Positions 1-13,600 of a stretch of DNA of 64,000 nt are shown in pieces. The DNA is from Hygrophila difformis. Its lineage: Eukaryota > Streptophyta > Magnoliopsida > Lamiales > Acanthaceae. The stretch's first letter is position 1, and every line of letters begins with the position of its first letter. Position numbers and translations under genes: made by a program. Location: positions 12,383,086-12,447,085 of the forward strand of contig JAOANR010000010.1 in NCBI GenBank assembly GCA_030278955.1, written 5' to 3'. Below the pieces are notes generated by a model, which was given only the letters and a program-made list of their open reading frames with translations, did not search any database and was not told the origin of the DNA.

Positions 1-147
1 CTCTCCCAAAGCAGAATTATTATATTTTATTTTTATATTTAAACATGAATTTATTAATGGATCAAAATGAAAGTGGACAATAAATAAAAGTAGAAGGAGT
101 ATTAAAAATATAAAATATATGAAAAATTTAAAATTAAAAAAAAAAAC

Positions 148-349
148 GAGTCAAGTACCTGACTCGACTCGATACTCGACGAGTATCGTAACCTTGTACT
201 CGAGCTCGAGCTCGAGCTCGATACTCGATTAAATACTCTGACTCGACTCGAATTTTTCGAGTACGAGTCGAATTTTTCGAGTACGCGTCGTGTTTTTTCC
301 GAGCCGAGTCCCGAATCGAGTTCGAGTAACTCTACTCGTTAATCACCCT
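148..349. repeat. CTCGA-rich repeat, probable edge of an hAT-like MITE
   Basis: The stretch is built from ACTCG/CTCGA and GAGTACGAGTCG motifs and contains a perfect (CTCGAG)n palindrome around 200-220. It ends in TAATCACCCTA. The CACCCTA end is the reverse complement of the TAGGGTG-type terminus of other hAT-like elements in this window. The other terminus was not found and may lie left of the window. Bases 1-147 are AT-rich with nothing recognisable. Confidence 0.4.
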
Positions 350-449
350 AGTGCAAATAGCAGCGTCCTATTATTTACTGTTTAAAGGGGATGATTGTAA
401 ATCGACTACTAGTTAAAAAAAACTTACCGAACCATTATGGTCCATCTTA

Positions 450-1251
450 GGGCATCTCCAATAGCCAACACCAAACTAAAACCCATTTTACAGGAAATGT
501 CACATCAAACAGTAATTCATTTCCAACCATTTACACTAAACTCAAACTTAAAAGAATATTCTCTATATATTCTTTTCCATACAAACTTATTAATCTTTTC
601 AATCATACCCTTCATTTCTTATAAATTATACATTAACCTCACATAAATTCAATACAAATTTCAATAATGTTGGAGGATCAGATGTTGATTTAGATGCCTA
701 TTAACTTAATTTTCCGTTTGCGTAGTTATTTAGTTGTTTAATATTGTACATTTTTTTAGTATTTGAGATGTGTTATGTTTAATTATATTTTCATATGCTA
801 ATGTAATTTTTTTAATGATTGCTAAGATTGTACTAAAACTTTAAAAGTTTAGTTATCTTTATGTTTAAAATTTATTTTATAAAGAAACCTTAAAATTTCT
901 AATCTAATTAAATATAAAATTAATTTAATAAAAAATTATATGAAGTATAAAATTATCAAGCATAATACAAAATTAGATTAATATTCAACTTGCAACAATT
1001 GGAGGGATGAAATTACAATTAATTAAATTGCAAAAAGTGATATATGTTTATGAATAGTAAATACTCAAATTTGAGTATTTACTATTCATAAAACTCAAAA
1101 AACCTAAAATAGGTTTGGTTTTAGGGTATTGTTGAAGAGAAGATGCCACCTTTGGGTTTAAAACTCAAAAAACCTAAAATAGGTTTGGTTTTAGGGTATT
1201 GTTGAAGAGAAGATGCCACCTTTGGGTTTTAGGGGACTATTGGAGATGGTC
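450..1251. mobile_element. PIF/Harbinger-like MITE upstream of VPS3
   Basis: The ends are inverted repeats: GGGCATCTCCAATAGCC at the left, and at the right GGACTATTGGAGATGGTC, which reads GACCATCTCCAATAGTCC in reverse. TTA flanks both sides (447-449 and 1252-1254), the target-site duplication expected for PIF/Harbinger elements. No transposase is visible, so it is non-autonomous. It ends about 400 bp before the VPS3 start codon and may overlap that gene's promoter. Confidence 0.65.
1091..1230. repeat. Two-copy 70-bp tandem repeat inside the MITE
   Basis: Bases 1091-1160 and 1161-1230 are identical except for the final base. The unit begins AAACTCAAAAAACC and ends in CCACCTTTGGGTTT. It lies at the right end of the MITE, so it is an internal duplication of the subterminal region. 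Confidence 0.9.
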
Positions 1252-1254
1252 TTA

Positions 1255-1646
1255 ATAACTTACACAGTACGATTTCAAAACAAAATCCGATCACCTGCTT
1301 GCTTCCGCTGCGTCCATTTCCTTTTTCCTGCTAAAATCCTCGCCGGTTCCTCTATTCTTTTTCAATCTACAGCGGCACTGTCTCCTTCCCTTACCGCCCA
1401 TTCGCTGATTTCTTCCACCATAATTCCCATGCGATGTAAGAAAAGTTACAATCAGTAGTTTTACTTTTACGCCATTGAAAATTCTGTCTAATTCTAACTT
1501 TGTGAATGCTTGCTTCTCTTCAGAAATTTCGTTTTCTCCATACAGTTCGAGACTTTCCGTGAGTTGACAAGTACTCCGACACTGACGAGGGTTTTGTGCC
1601 GCAAGGACAGCCTTGTTTCTGCTGGTCCCTTACATATGCAGGTAAA
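1255..1646 (+). promoter_or_regulatory. Probable VPS3 5' UTR/promoter, possibly with a leader intron
   Basis: The region is pyrimidine-rich and GC-richer than its surroundings, as plant leaders often are. A donor-like GTAAGA near 1436 and the acceptor-like TATGCAG at 1634-1640 could bound a leader intron ending just before the start codon at 1647. No convincing TATA box is visible. This is inferred from composition and splice motifs only. Confidence 0.35.
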
Positions 1647-4600
1647 ATGGCCCTTAAACCCAAGCCTCGCACAATTCTTGAGCCCCTCGTGGAATTCGCC
1701 CTCGATTCTTCTAATTCGCCGATCAAATCGACAACCCTCTGTAAATTACCGGACGGGCAAACCCTAATTTACGTCGGCACTCTCTCCGGCGATCTGTTGC
1801 TCCACTCCCTCCGAATTTCCCCAAGTGGCCAAACCCAAATCGCTTTCGTCCGGCGTCACTCTCTCCCTCGTTCAGTGAATTCCATACACACTTTGGTGCA
1901 TATCCGTAAGATCTTGGTAGTCTCCGAAGGCTTCTTGTTTTTAGTGGACTCCGGGTTACTCGAACCTGCTAAAAGGGTTAGCCTCTTCAAAGGCGTTACT
2001 GCTTTGTCCCGTAAATTTCAAACCCAGATTCGTGGCTCCTCTATTCACACTAACGGAAGCTCTCAAAATGATTATGGATATGTTAATCATGGCAATGTTG
2101 ATAGCAGCAACTTGTTTGTAATTGGAAGTGGGAAAAAGTTGGTATTGGCGGAGTTAATATTGAGCGGGTCTTTGGTAATTCAGAAGGAGATTCATGGGGT
2201 TCTTGATGGGATCATTGTGAATTCGTTGTGGGTTGATGATTCTATATTTATTGGCACCAATGTTGGGTATTATTTGTATAATTGTGTTAGCGGTAAATGC
2301 GGGTTAATATTTTCATTGCCAGATTCCACTGGCTTGGCGCGGATGAAGCTCTTATATAAAGAGTCAAGGGTTTTGTTAATGGTTGATAATGTGGGTATTA
2401 TTGTGGACATGGACGGACAGCCAGTGGGAGGGAGCTTGGTGTTTAAGGAGGCTCCGGATTCATTGGGGGAAATTGGGAGTTATGTAGTGGCATCAGGAAA
2501 GTCGACAGTAGAGTTGTATCACAAGAAGACAGGATGCTGTGTTCAGAGGTTTACATATGGGGATGGGGGTGTAGGACCATGTATGATAGCGGATGAGCAG
2601 GATGAAAGCGGGAAGCTTGTTGCTGTTGCAACAAATTTGAAGGTAAACATTAAAGCCTGGAATTTATTGACTTCATATTTATAAGAATGGATGTTTCTCG
2701 ATGATTACTTGTACATGAACTTCATAGTTTTGATCAATTGCCTAGCATTCACATTTCGGCAGCACTCAGTGAATAAGCATTTACTATATGTTTTTATATA
2801 CACTAATAAATGTACTCTGGTTTTCAAGATAGTGTTCTGCTGAAGCTTGCCAAATAGCCTAGCCACAGAATGATAACACATTATACGGAGACACTTTGGT
2901 ACTTGTCTGATATAATGTCTCACACTTGCAGTAGCTGGCATATTAATTATGAAATTAAAAAGGGAAAATAAAACTGATGAGAAATTTGAACAAAGCTTAT
3001 GCATTTGTTATATTAATCCAATGTACTTTATAAGGTGGATGTTTTGAGGTTCAATTTAATATTACTTCTGTCACAAATTTATGTTACTTAATGGCTTATT
3101 GCTGATCTTAAAAGAAGTATGTTGTATACAGCCGTTGAACCAGTTTTTATGGAAATTCATTATTAGATTATTTACCCAAGTAATTTAGCCGAGCATTGGA
3201 GTTTACCAGTGGAATTTATATATCTTTTTTCCAATGCTTATGTTGGCCTTATGATTTTTTCATTCTTGCCCCTAAATTGAAGCTTATTTGCTATGGAAAA
3301 GTTTCTGGAGAAGAACAAATCAAAGATCTTCTCAGGAAGAAGAGGTTCAGGGAAGCCATCTTCCTGGTTGAAGAGCTGGAGAATGAAGGTGAAATGACGA
3401 AGGAGATGCTGTCTTTTGTCCATGCCCAAGTTGGATTCCTGCTGCTCTTTGACCTGCATTTCAAAGAGGCAGTTGACCACTTTCTGCTTTCAGAAAGCAT
3501 GCAGCCTTCTGAACTTTTCCCCTTCATTTTACGTGAGCCAAATCGCTGGACCCTGCTGGTGTGTGCTATTGCATTGTGTCCCTTGTGCTTGTTTAATGAA
3601 TGGCTCTTTTGCTGGTTCTGTTTTGTTTCTGCATGTTATAAATTCTTCTACCTCAAGATTCATGTGCTTTTTTGTGCACTTCCAATGCAGCTTTCCTGCA
3701 TTTTCTAAAATTTACTTACGCGCACTACACACAAATGATCACTGCCCTCTTATGTTAACAGCTCCTGTCAGGCTAATTTTTGAACAGCAGTAGAATAAAA
3801 TATTTTATTTTATATGCAAATGGTGTGGTATTGTGGTATTTAATGGGGACGAAGAATTGTGCCATGCAGCGTGCCACTTGCAAGATTTTAGTGTCACTTT
3901 GTGTGGACTGTGCGAGCAGCTTTTAGGCGTACATGATTGTTATATTTTAAAACTTAAATATTTTCTGATTTTCTCTTGTTTTCTCTTCATATCTCCTGTA
4001 ATATATCTGTGCAGGTATGTGTGCTCTCTTATGTCTCGATTTTTGTGAAAGTGGTCTTACTAGGGTACATATTTGAGAATTTCTAGGTTCCGAGAAACAG
4101 ATATTGGGGCCTGCATCCTCCTCCAACACTCCTTGAAAATCTAATAGATGATGGATTGAAAGCTATTCAAAGAGCAACTTTTCTTAAGAAGGCAGGTCTG
4201 GAGACTACTGTTGATAATGAGTTTCTTCTAAGTCCTCCCAGTAGAGCTGATCTATTAGAGTCTGCAATAGAAAACATCAGAAGGTGCTCTTTAATTTTTA
4301 TCGTGCTAGTTATTTGATGTTCCTCATAGCCAAATTTTCATTTCCCAATTAAATTAGGTGCTCTTTATGTGTCTGTAATTATATGAAATTATCATCTCTT
4401 AGCTTATTTGCGATATTCACTTCTCAAGTTCTAACCAGTCTTCCCATCCTTTGTATCTAATTTGCTACAGATATTTACAGTCTTGCCGTGAAAGAGATCT
4501 GACCCCTTCAGTGAGAGAGGGGGTAGATACCCTTCTGATGCAAATGTATAGAGCTCTAAATTGTGTTGATGATATGGAGAGACTTGCATCCTCTGAGAAT

Positions 4601-7600
4601 AGTTGTGTGGTGGTATGGATCTAATTCCACCTCGCTATGCTGAATGGCATTATACTGATTTATTTACCTTTTTATGTGAGTTGTTTTGTAATGTTGCAAT
4701 TGAACATATTGAATTGGGTCAATGCAGTGGTTGTGTGAATTACTTATAATTTCATATTGTTGCAATATTATTCTTCAACTACTTGTTATCTGAAAAAGTG
4801 GTCAAGCACCACACTATTCTCAGGGTGCCACGTGTTACTTGTGTACTTGGAGGGAGTCAGGGATCAATAATGATAGAAATTTGTGAGGCAAATGCTGGAA
4901 TATTTTTCTGAGAACACTTATATTACTGGGTTGGAGTGAGGGGTGCCATTAAGGATATAATTTGTAGTCAGCAAAGCAATTCAATCTAACAAAAATCCTA
5001 AATCATGACCATGAAATTTAATGGCAGTGCAGGAGGAGCTAGAAGCACTACTTACAGACTCTGGGCATCTTCGTACACTTGCTTTCCTGTATGCTGGTAA
5101 GGGGATGAATGCTAAGGCTCTTTCTATTTGGCGTATATTGGCAAAAAAATATCTTCCAAGCAGCTATCCTAAAGATCAACCTGAGGACTTACAAGATATT
5201 TCTAGAAAGTTTTCCTTTAGCCGGGAAACTGCTGCCCTGGAGGCATCTAAGATTTTGGAGGAGTCTGATGACCAAGTTTTGGTACTTCAGCACCTCGGAT
5301 GGGTATGCAACAACAAATTTTAGATCCTTCCTTTACTTTCAATAATCTATTTTTAACTTACCTGGAGAAACAAAAAAAATCCTTTCTTTATTCCCTTTGT
5401 GTTTGATAAGCTTTTCAAGTACTTGATTATTCATATTGTCTTCTTCTTGTTTTAGATTGCAGAAATCAGCCAAGTGCTTGCAGTTCAAATATTGATATCA
5501 GAGAAAAGAGACAATTTACTGTCGCCAGGTAATACTTACGATGACCTCACTCGAGCAGCCCTCATCAATATCTTTTCTTGATCTTTCATTTAGAATATTA
5601 GATTTTAACCTCCCATAACTTTTCTATGACCCTTACTGATTATTTAATTACCATTTTTTCTTCGGTTAAAAGTGTTTGTTAGTTGCAAAGAGAATATTCT
5701 TAGTCTATGAGATTAAGTTATTTATTTGAAATGAATGAAAATGATAATTAAAATTCTTTAAGCTACAGAAGAATAGGTTTGAGAATATTTTTAATAGAGT
5801 GATGAGTAAAAATCAAGTTACTTTATTAAGAATAAGACACCAACTTAAGAGATCTATTCATTTTAACGATTTCTCGACCCTAAAAACCACTAGATCATGT
5901 TCCAAACTTTTTAAAGACTTTCCATCTTCCTTCCATGTTTGAAGGTTAAATTCCGACACACGTTTTACCCTTATACATACCCCCCTCACATCCATACCAA
6001 GTCATTGTGGAATATATTGTGGTTTTCTAGAACATCCTGAATTACCTAAATTACCCGTTCTATTATTGACTATAATATTTGTAAAAGCATTTATATGCCT
6101 GAAATGTACTTTGGTCCAAAGATTTGGAAGATTGTTTGAATACTATAAGGGCTTATATTTGAAAAAAGAAGTTGTCTATTTTAAGAGGACTTATTTACCA
6201 AATGGGAGGGAGGTTTTTTTGGCACCCACAACTTTTTTAACCTAGAGATTTTTCCCTCATATCTATATAATAAATTCTGAATACTTTTTGGCATGTGCAG
6301 ACTCTTTTGTCCTTATTAAATTTAATTCATCCTTCTTAATTTTAAAGGGTTAATCAGTTATTATACGTTCATTTTTAGATCAACGGCTCTTAAGTTTACA
6401 CGTAATATGCTGACTAATTCCACGTCATCGGACACATCATTAATATCTATATTTAGAAAATAAATCTATCTATTAATATAACAAAATCTTTAGAAAATCT
6501 TCATATATATTTTAAAAAGATATAATTGAATACAAATATATATATATAAATTATTTGATTGTATATATAATATTTTAAAAAATATTAATACTATAATATT
6601 ATTAAATAAATTTAATTAGGTTACAGATTTATGCCTAAAAAATATACAATCATATATCAATATAAGGAATATAATAATTATATTTTAAATGAAAGTATTT
6701 CATTAAAAATATAATGTAAACATTAAATTGACCCTAAATATATTGATTAATGCAAAATAACTAAGAACCTAAAAAATTTTATACCATTCTAAACAAATTC
6801 TACATATTTTTTTTCGTTTTAAAGAAGAAAATAAATAGAAAAGAAAAAAAAAACTAAAACACATCATAATTTAATCATTGTCATATATTTCAGTATAAAA
6901 TAAAAATGTATATGAAATTTGGAGTAAATTGTTATACAATTTTTTTAAACTATTTTGTACTGTAAAAGAATATAAGAAGTATACCCCTAAAAGACTTGGT
7001 ATCGGAGTATAAATTCGATTTTAAGGTTTATAATAATAATGAATTGAAAAATAATAAAAATTTAATTAAATTAAATGAAAATATTAACTACCAAATTTTT
7101 TCATAATCAATATGAAAAAGAAAAAATTGGATAAAATATTATGGACTAAAATAATATTTTAAAAATTAACAGATAATCAAAACGTATTATAGTTAAAATT
7201 TATTTTATAAAATTATGGATTAGTCCATAAAAACTAATCACAACAAAAATTTAAAATAGTAATTTGTGTGATTTGGGCTCCCACACACCTTTACCGGCAT
7301 ATGAGTGCCACTGTTTATCAAAAAAATTAAAAATACATTACATAATAAAATATAAGTTTTAAATGATGAAAAGATAATAAAAAAGTATAAATAATATTTT
7401 TTAAAAAACTTTAGGGATAATAGTCAAAATGTAAAACATATTAGGAGTAAAACTAATATTTTTTTAAATCTTAATAATACAAAAAATACTCCATCAGTTC
7501 CGGTAATACCGTCCCAAATTTTTTGGGCACGGTATTTTAGGTATAATGGGTTATTGTGATAAAGCGAAGTAATTAGTTGATGCGATGTTTTAGTTGATGT

Positions 7601-10600
7601 TTATGGAGTAGTTTTTCTAAAAAGGGAAATGTGACAATTGTAGTGGGACATACCAAAAAGGAAAGTGAGACAGAATTAGTGGGACGAATGGAGTAATTTT
7701 TTCTAATTTTGAATAGTTAAGTAGTAAAGTATTTATTTTCCATTTACTCTCATCATTTTAGATATGAAATAAAACTATATACATTAAATTTTGTAACAGT
7801 AAAAATAATTTATTTTATATTATTTCCACCTGAGTTTGAATTTCTTTCATTCATCTTATTATCTCCTTTATTTTCCTTTTAATCTTTTTGTTGCATGCAT
7901 TTCAATCACTATTTAAACAAAAGAAATTGAATATCATGTAATCCAAAAAATATTATATTCTCATTTTATATCGTCATATTCGTTCAACACCCGTGCGTAG
8001 CGGGCAAAAAAATCTAGTATTTTCATAAAATTTAGAAGTTAATAATAATTCATTCATTATACATTATGTAAAGGTTTATATAGTTACCGCTCCCTACATG
8101 TTATATCAATTCACATCACCTACTCCTTATACAACACATACTTTGAACGTAAGATATATAAAACCTATGAATTCCAAAGAAAATGTAAACTAGTGTGCAC
8201 AGTCCTTAAAACATGTGGTTCACGTGACATGAGGATATTACCTATGTCTGACGGGTTTTAGGGTTATAGTGGAGGAAGTCTTATAATGCACTACTTTCGA
8301 AGCTCAGGCCTCAGTGTCCTATTTTTGCCACCCGTTATTTGTATTGACAAAAATGCTGTGCCTATTAGTGTATTATCTATGGCAGAGAAATAAGCTCAAA
8401 AAGTACAATTGGAAATATCAAATCTGGAATCTCCCCTGCAAGTGGCTAATTGACAGTAATGCAATGCTGAAACTAAGTCATCACACTCCAAGCACACACA
8501 AGTTGCCTCATGTTAACTCCCAACTGCATTTCCAACTCAAATCAGAGAGCTGAGACGTATCTGTGACCAAGTCACAATCTCTCCAGTTTAATACTTACTA
8601 TTTGTCTGCTACTATTGCGAGTTTGCGACAAGAATTCCTTGTCAAATCACACTCTTCCCAATTATCTTACCCCCATTCTTCCATACTCAAATGAACATTG
8701 ATTCAACTCCTAAAACTGTGGCCACAAACCTGAGAATGGTACACTGTCAGACCACCAGTCCACCACAGTGCAACCTGGCCATTGCTTGCCACTCAAGACC
8801 TCACATACTAGTGGACCAATCACTGCCAGGCTGATAAGAAATCCCCCACTGTTTACATCAAACAGTGGCTTAGTAATTTAATTTCATTACAATTTCAATA
8901 ACAAGTATGTCTTTCTGCAATCATATACTGTAAACTGGAACCTTATATAAGCTATTTATTCTTTAGTCCTTCACCTCCTTGTCTTTCAGTGTGCATTCTG
9001 ACATATATTGAATTTCTAAGCAATAAGTCATTTTCTTTGATTTATTTTATTTTTATATTTTTATTTATGATGTTACTACAACTTACAACCTCAGGAAATT
9101 GAGTTTTAACAGTTCTGTGAGAGTTGATGTCCTTAAGATTTATAAATGTCTATTCTTCTAGTCTAATTTAACCATTTGATTTACCAAGTACTCCTTAAAC
9201 TGTATTTATCTTCTTTTCTTTTAATTCATAAAAGCCCATGTTAGTGCTTCTGGGTGCTGACCCAGCCAACCTGCTTCTGTGGGTCAAAACACTTAGGCCC
9301 TATTCTCTTCGCCTGAAATAAGGTGTTCTGATCTGAATTTTATAAGATCTGGTCTGGTCTGAATGTTTCTGGTCTGATCTGATTGGATCTGATCTGATTA
9401 CAACTATATATATATAGTGTGGTCTGATTTGGTCTGCGGGTCTGATCTGAATGGGTCTGGTTTGATCTGGTCTGGCCTGATCTGGTCTGATTTTAATAAG
9501 AATAAGTAATAAGTCCTGAAAATAAGTCCAGGAGAACAGGCTCTTAATTCATTAAGTATATTTGATAACAACTATGCCTTAACTAATTACGCGGGTCAAA
9601 ATATTATGAGCAAACTGGAGTCCCAAATCAGATTATTTGTTTTTACTTATTTATTGAATGAAAAATAGCTTCAAATATGTTCTTAGTAAATTATTGTAAA
9701 TGTTTTAGTCATTAGTCATTAGTCATTAGTCATTATATTTATTTATTTTAAATTTGGTGGTTAATGATTGAGGTTCACTTAAAGATTCTATCTTCATTTA
9801 ACTCTGGAATATAAAAGGGTTTTCTGGAACTTCTCTCTTCTCATGACTTTCTGCCCCCAAATGATATTTCCTCCCATGATAGTTTAAAATTTATATTTGA
9901 TACAAATTGTTTTAAGTGGCTGCATAAGTATTTGTTGATCTTCTAAGCTGTATAATGTTGTAATTTATTCATTTGGTAGATAATTTAGTGTAATTTCTGT
10001 TGCAGATGAAGTAATTGCTGCAATCGATCCTGAAAAAGTGGAAATTCTTCAGAGGTGATAATTAATTGCCTTGTTATTTATTTTATTTTTAAATAAATTA
10101 TGTGCTAGAGAAATTTTGGGAGTGTTCTTTGTCTCCCATTCTTTATTGGGAAAACCATTAAGAGAAAACAAGAATCATCTTGGAAATATGTTATCTCAAT
10201 TAGTTAAGTTATTTTAATAGGTCTTGTCAATGCATTTTCATTTGGATTTTGGACACAGATACTGATATATTTATTATTTTTAACTGTGGACCAATTTACT
10301 TGTAAGATCCGATAAACCAATCATGTTGACTTAGCTTTTGTTATGAATCACTCTTTAAGGATCTAAAATGATCAAGCTTAAGTGTGGAATGGAGTTGCAA
10401 AGAGGACTTGTGTGTTGCTACTTTTAACAATGCTACTTGTACAACATGACAGGTATCTGCAGTGGTTGATTGAAGATCAAGGCTCTGATGACTCTCAGTT
10501 CCACACAGCATATGCTCTATTGCTTGCTAAGTCAGAACTTGAAAGTTATCACATAAATGATTCTGTGTTTGGAATGTCACAGAATGGGACCGAAGTATCT

Positions 10601-13600
10601 GAACTTGGAAGGAGCACAATTTTTGAAATTCCTGTTAGGGAAAGACTCCAGACCTTTTTACAGTCATCGGATTCATATGATGTGGAAGAGGTTCTTGATA
10701 TGATTGAAGAATCAGAGTTGTGGCTGGAAAAGGTCCTCTTCTCATTAATTGTTATGCATAACAAGAACTATTTTATTCAGGAGTTTAAATTCCACTGGAG
10801 CTCACATGTGAATTTTTTTGGTGCTGATATGTTTCTGACAGTGGTCTAAACTCATATGGCTATTTTATGTTATTTCCTGATTTAATGCTTAATGATTGAC
10901 AGGCTATTCTTTATAGGAGGCTTGGTCAGGAATCGCTAGTACTGGAAATCTTGGCCTTGTAAGCTCATAATGACACTTAAAATTTGGAACTTTTACCTAT
11001 CACTGGAACAGTGTACTTATTAAATTCTACACTTTCTAAGCGTACTATGCCTATGCATTCCATTGAATTTACATAAGTAAATTCTACACTTTCTAAGCGT
11101 ACTATGCCTATGCATTCCATTGAATTTACATAAGTAGAATTAATGATTATATGTTCTATGTTTGACTTAGTTTACAGTTGCCCTGTGAAATGTGAACAAT
11201 AGCTTCCTTGATTTTATAGCTGTATTAAATGAAAATTGTGGAGAACTGAAGATTAAAGTAGAATAGTTCATTTGGTTTGCCATGATATATATTCATTTGA
11301 TTATGCATCTTTGTGGCTTTTCTTTAATAGGAAACTGGAGGATTGTGAAGCTGCTGAACAATATTGTGCAGAGATTGGTAGACCTGATGCTTATATGCAG
11401 TTAGTCACTATTTTTCACTTTTTCCCTCCATAAATGCGGATCAAAGATTCCTTGATTGTCATTCACTTTTTCTCTGATATTTTAAGGTTACTTGAGATGT
11501 ATTTGAATCCCAAGGATGGCAGGGAGCCCTTGTATAAAGCCGCTGTCCATCTTTTCCACAATCACGGGCAAGTGCTAGATTCCTTGCAAGTGTTGGAGGT
11601 ATAATGTTGCCTATTAATCTTATTGCTCCATGTCTGCAGTATATAATGTTTCTGCTTCAACGTGAAGGACTTAGAAAATTGTGTTGCAGTAATTGTTTGC
11701 TCATGAGTTAATTATAGAATTCGTGCTTATTTGCAACGAAGTACTTTCGGCCTAGAAATTGGGTTAGAATTAGAACTATGCTTGACCCCATTAAAAAACC
11801 AACTAATAAGATTGAAACTTTCTTTTGTTTTAGTTTGAGATTTTTAGTATTTGTCTTCATATTATAATTATTCAAGTGTAAAGGAAAATTCTTAGGCCAT
11901 GAATGGCATGGGGGAATGGAGGAGGAATGACTTGACAATCCATACATCAGTCTCATTTTATGTATGGTATAATTTATGCTCTTGAATAATATTGCCTTAG
12001 GCTATCTTCATTTCCATGTATGCGGATATAGTGATTTTCCTCCCCCACTCTATGGATGTAGCTAGTACCCATTGTTCAGAAATACACCTACAAATCATTT
12101 TATATTTTGAATTGTATGTTTAAATTTTACACACTAAATCCAATCCAGTTATAAAAACATATGTGCACAAAAGTGTTTTTAAAACAACACATTATTTTAG
12201 ATACATTTTTTTCTTCACCTCCTATAAAAAATTGAGAAACATTCAAATTTAATTAATATATCTACTGAATGTTTAGAGTATGCATAATGTGACTACACAT
12301 ATAAAAAGTCCATAGATTGATAGAAGAATCGAACCTATGACCTTTGATATAAAAAATAATATCGGAATAAATTCACACACGTCTAATTCATTATTTTGCA
12401 CATACTTGGGATGTCTTTTCACTCTTTGAATTTATTGTATGCAAACAAAGAAAAACATCAAAACATCAATTAAATTAAATATTACAAAGAACAATATGAA
12501 GGTCCCATGTCCAAGAGGTTAACCAATAATGGCTCTGGGCAAATATGTGGGTTTAAAGGAAGGAGCATCGGTAGAAGTACTTATTTCTGAGTTATAAAGA
12601 GTAGAACTGGTACCTTTTTTGAACACTAGAATATCCAAGGAACAGGCATTTGATTGCCTTAGCTGCAAGTTTATGCTTGCCTGGTGACTAGTCTGGGGAA
12701 CCGAGTATAATACCAAAATGCTAGGGGCAGAGGATAGAGGGAATGCTTAAGGAACATGAAAAGGAACCTAATTGACCAAGATGAGAGACTGTTAATGGAT
12801 AGACACATTTCAGCAAAGTAGAGTGCGTAGTGTCTCTACAAGGTGAGCAAAGAAGCCTGATTTTTTACATAATTGAAAGCAAAACAGGGGCCTCTCAGTC
12901 AAGCTTATATGACTCACAACCAACACGTTTTACATTGGACTCTGGAGTTAGGAAGGGTAGAGTGACCCAAACCATTGTGGACATGACTTGGAGAGATAGT
13001 GTTGCAAGTGGTATGTGATGGAGAAGTGGCAAGTGCTATATTGACTATATTACCTTAGACTTGAATCCAATGCCAATCATTTGACCCATACACCAATTTG
13101 CAAAAAGGCACATTTATTAGTAAATGTGAATGGACAACTATGAGTATGAGTTAATTGACTAAGACAAGATTGAAAGGGAAATATGGAACATCTGGCATTT
13201 TTTGTTAGTCTTTCTTTCTTTTTTTTGGTTTTTTTTGGTTTTTTTTTTTTTTTGGGTGGGGGGGGGGGACCATTTTTGGGCATTAATTGGGTTTACATGG
13301 CATGCAAACATAAAACCCCTGTTCGGTACAAAACTTCATAAAAGGTCAAAGCAAAAATACTATCCCAAAACATTCCAGCAACCAAACATCTAGACTATTT
13401 TTTAAGAAGAGGAATAGGAACAATGACTTGTTCAACATTAAAGGGGTTTTGGTGCCATCAGTTAAATTAGCACGCAGAAGAGTGTCAAATAATGAAGAAA
13501 ATATTTTGCATTATTAGACAAAGGCTTAGAGACACCCGATTCAATAAAAAGGATTGAAGGGGATCATGATCATCTCCACTTAAAGTGATTGAGAGACTCC

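Larger units (their letters stand above)
5529..10005 (+). other. VPS3 intron 6 (4.5 kb), expanded by transposons
   Basis: The donor GTAATA follows 5528 and the acceptor TTGCAG precedes 10006. The intron holds a Helitron (6262-8017, with a Stowaway-like MITE inside) and a PIF/Harbinger-like MITE (9296-9543). The stretch 8018-9295 has no recognisable gene or element; its 79-codon open frame at 8314-8553 resembles nothing I know. Confidence 0.8.

Noticed and set aside
1596..1646. Upstream in-frame ATG extending VPS3 by 17 residues
   Set aside because: The added residues do not look like the family's N-terminus and cross a likely acceptor (TATGCAG) just before the chosen start.
12519..12716. 65-codon minus-strand frame in VPS3 intron 11
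   Set aside because: It vaguely recalls retrotransposon coding, but no motif could be named; left as an unexplained block.
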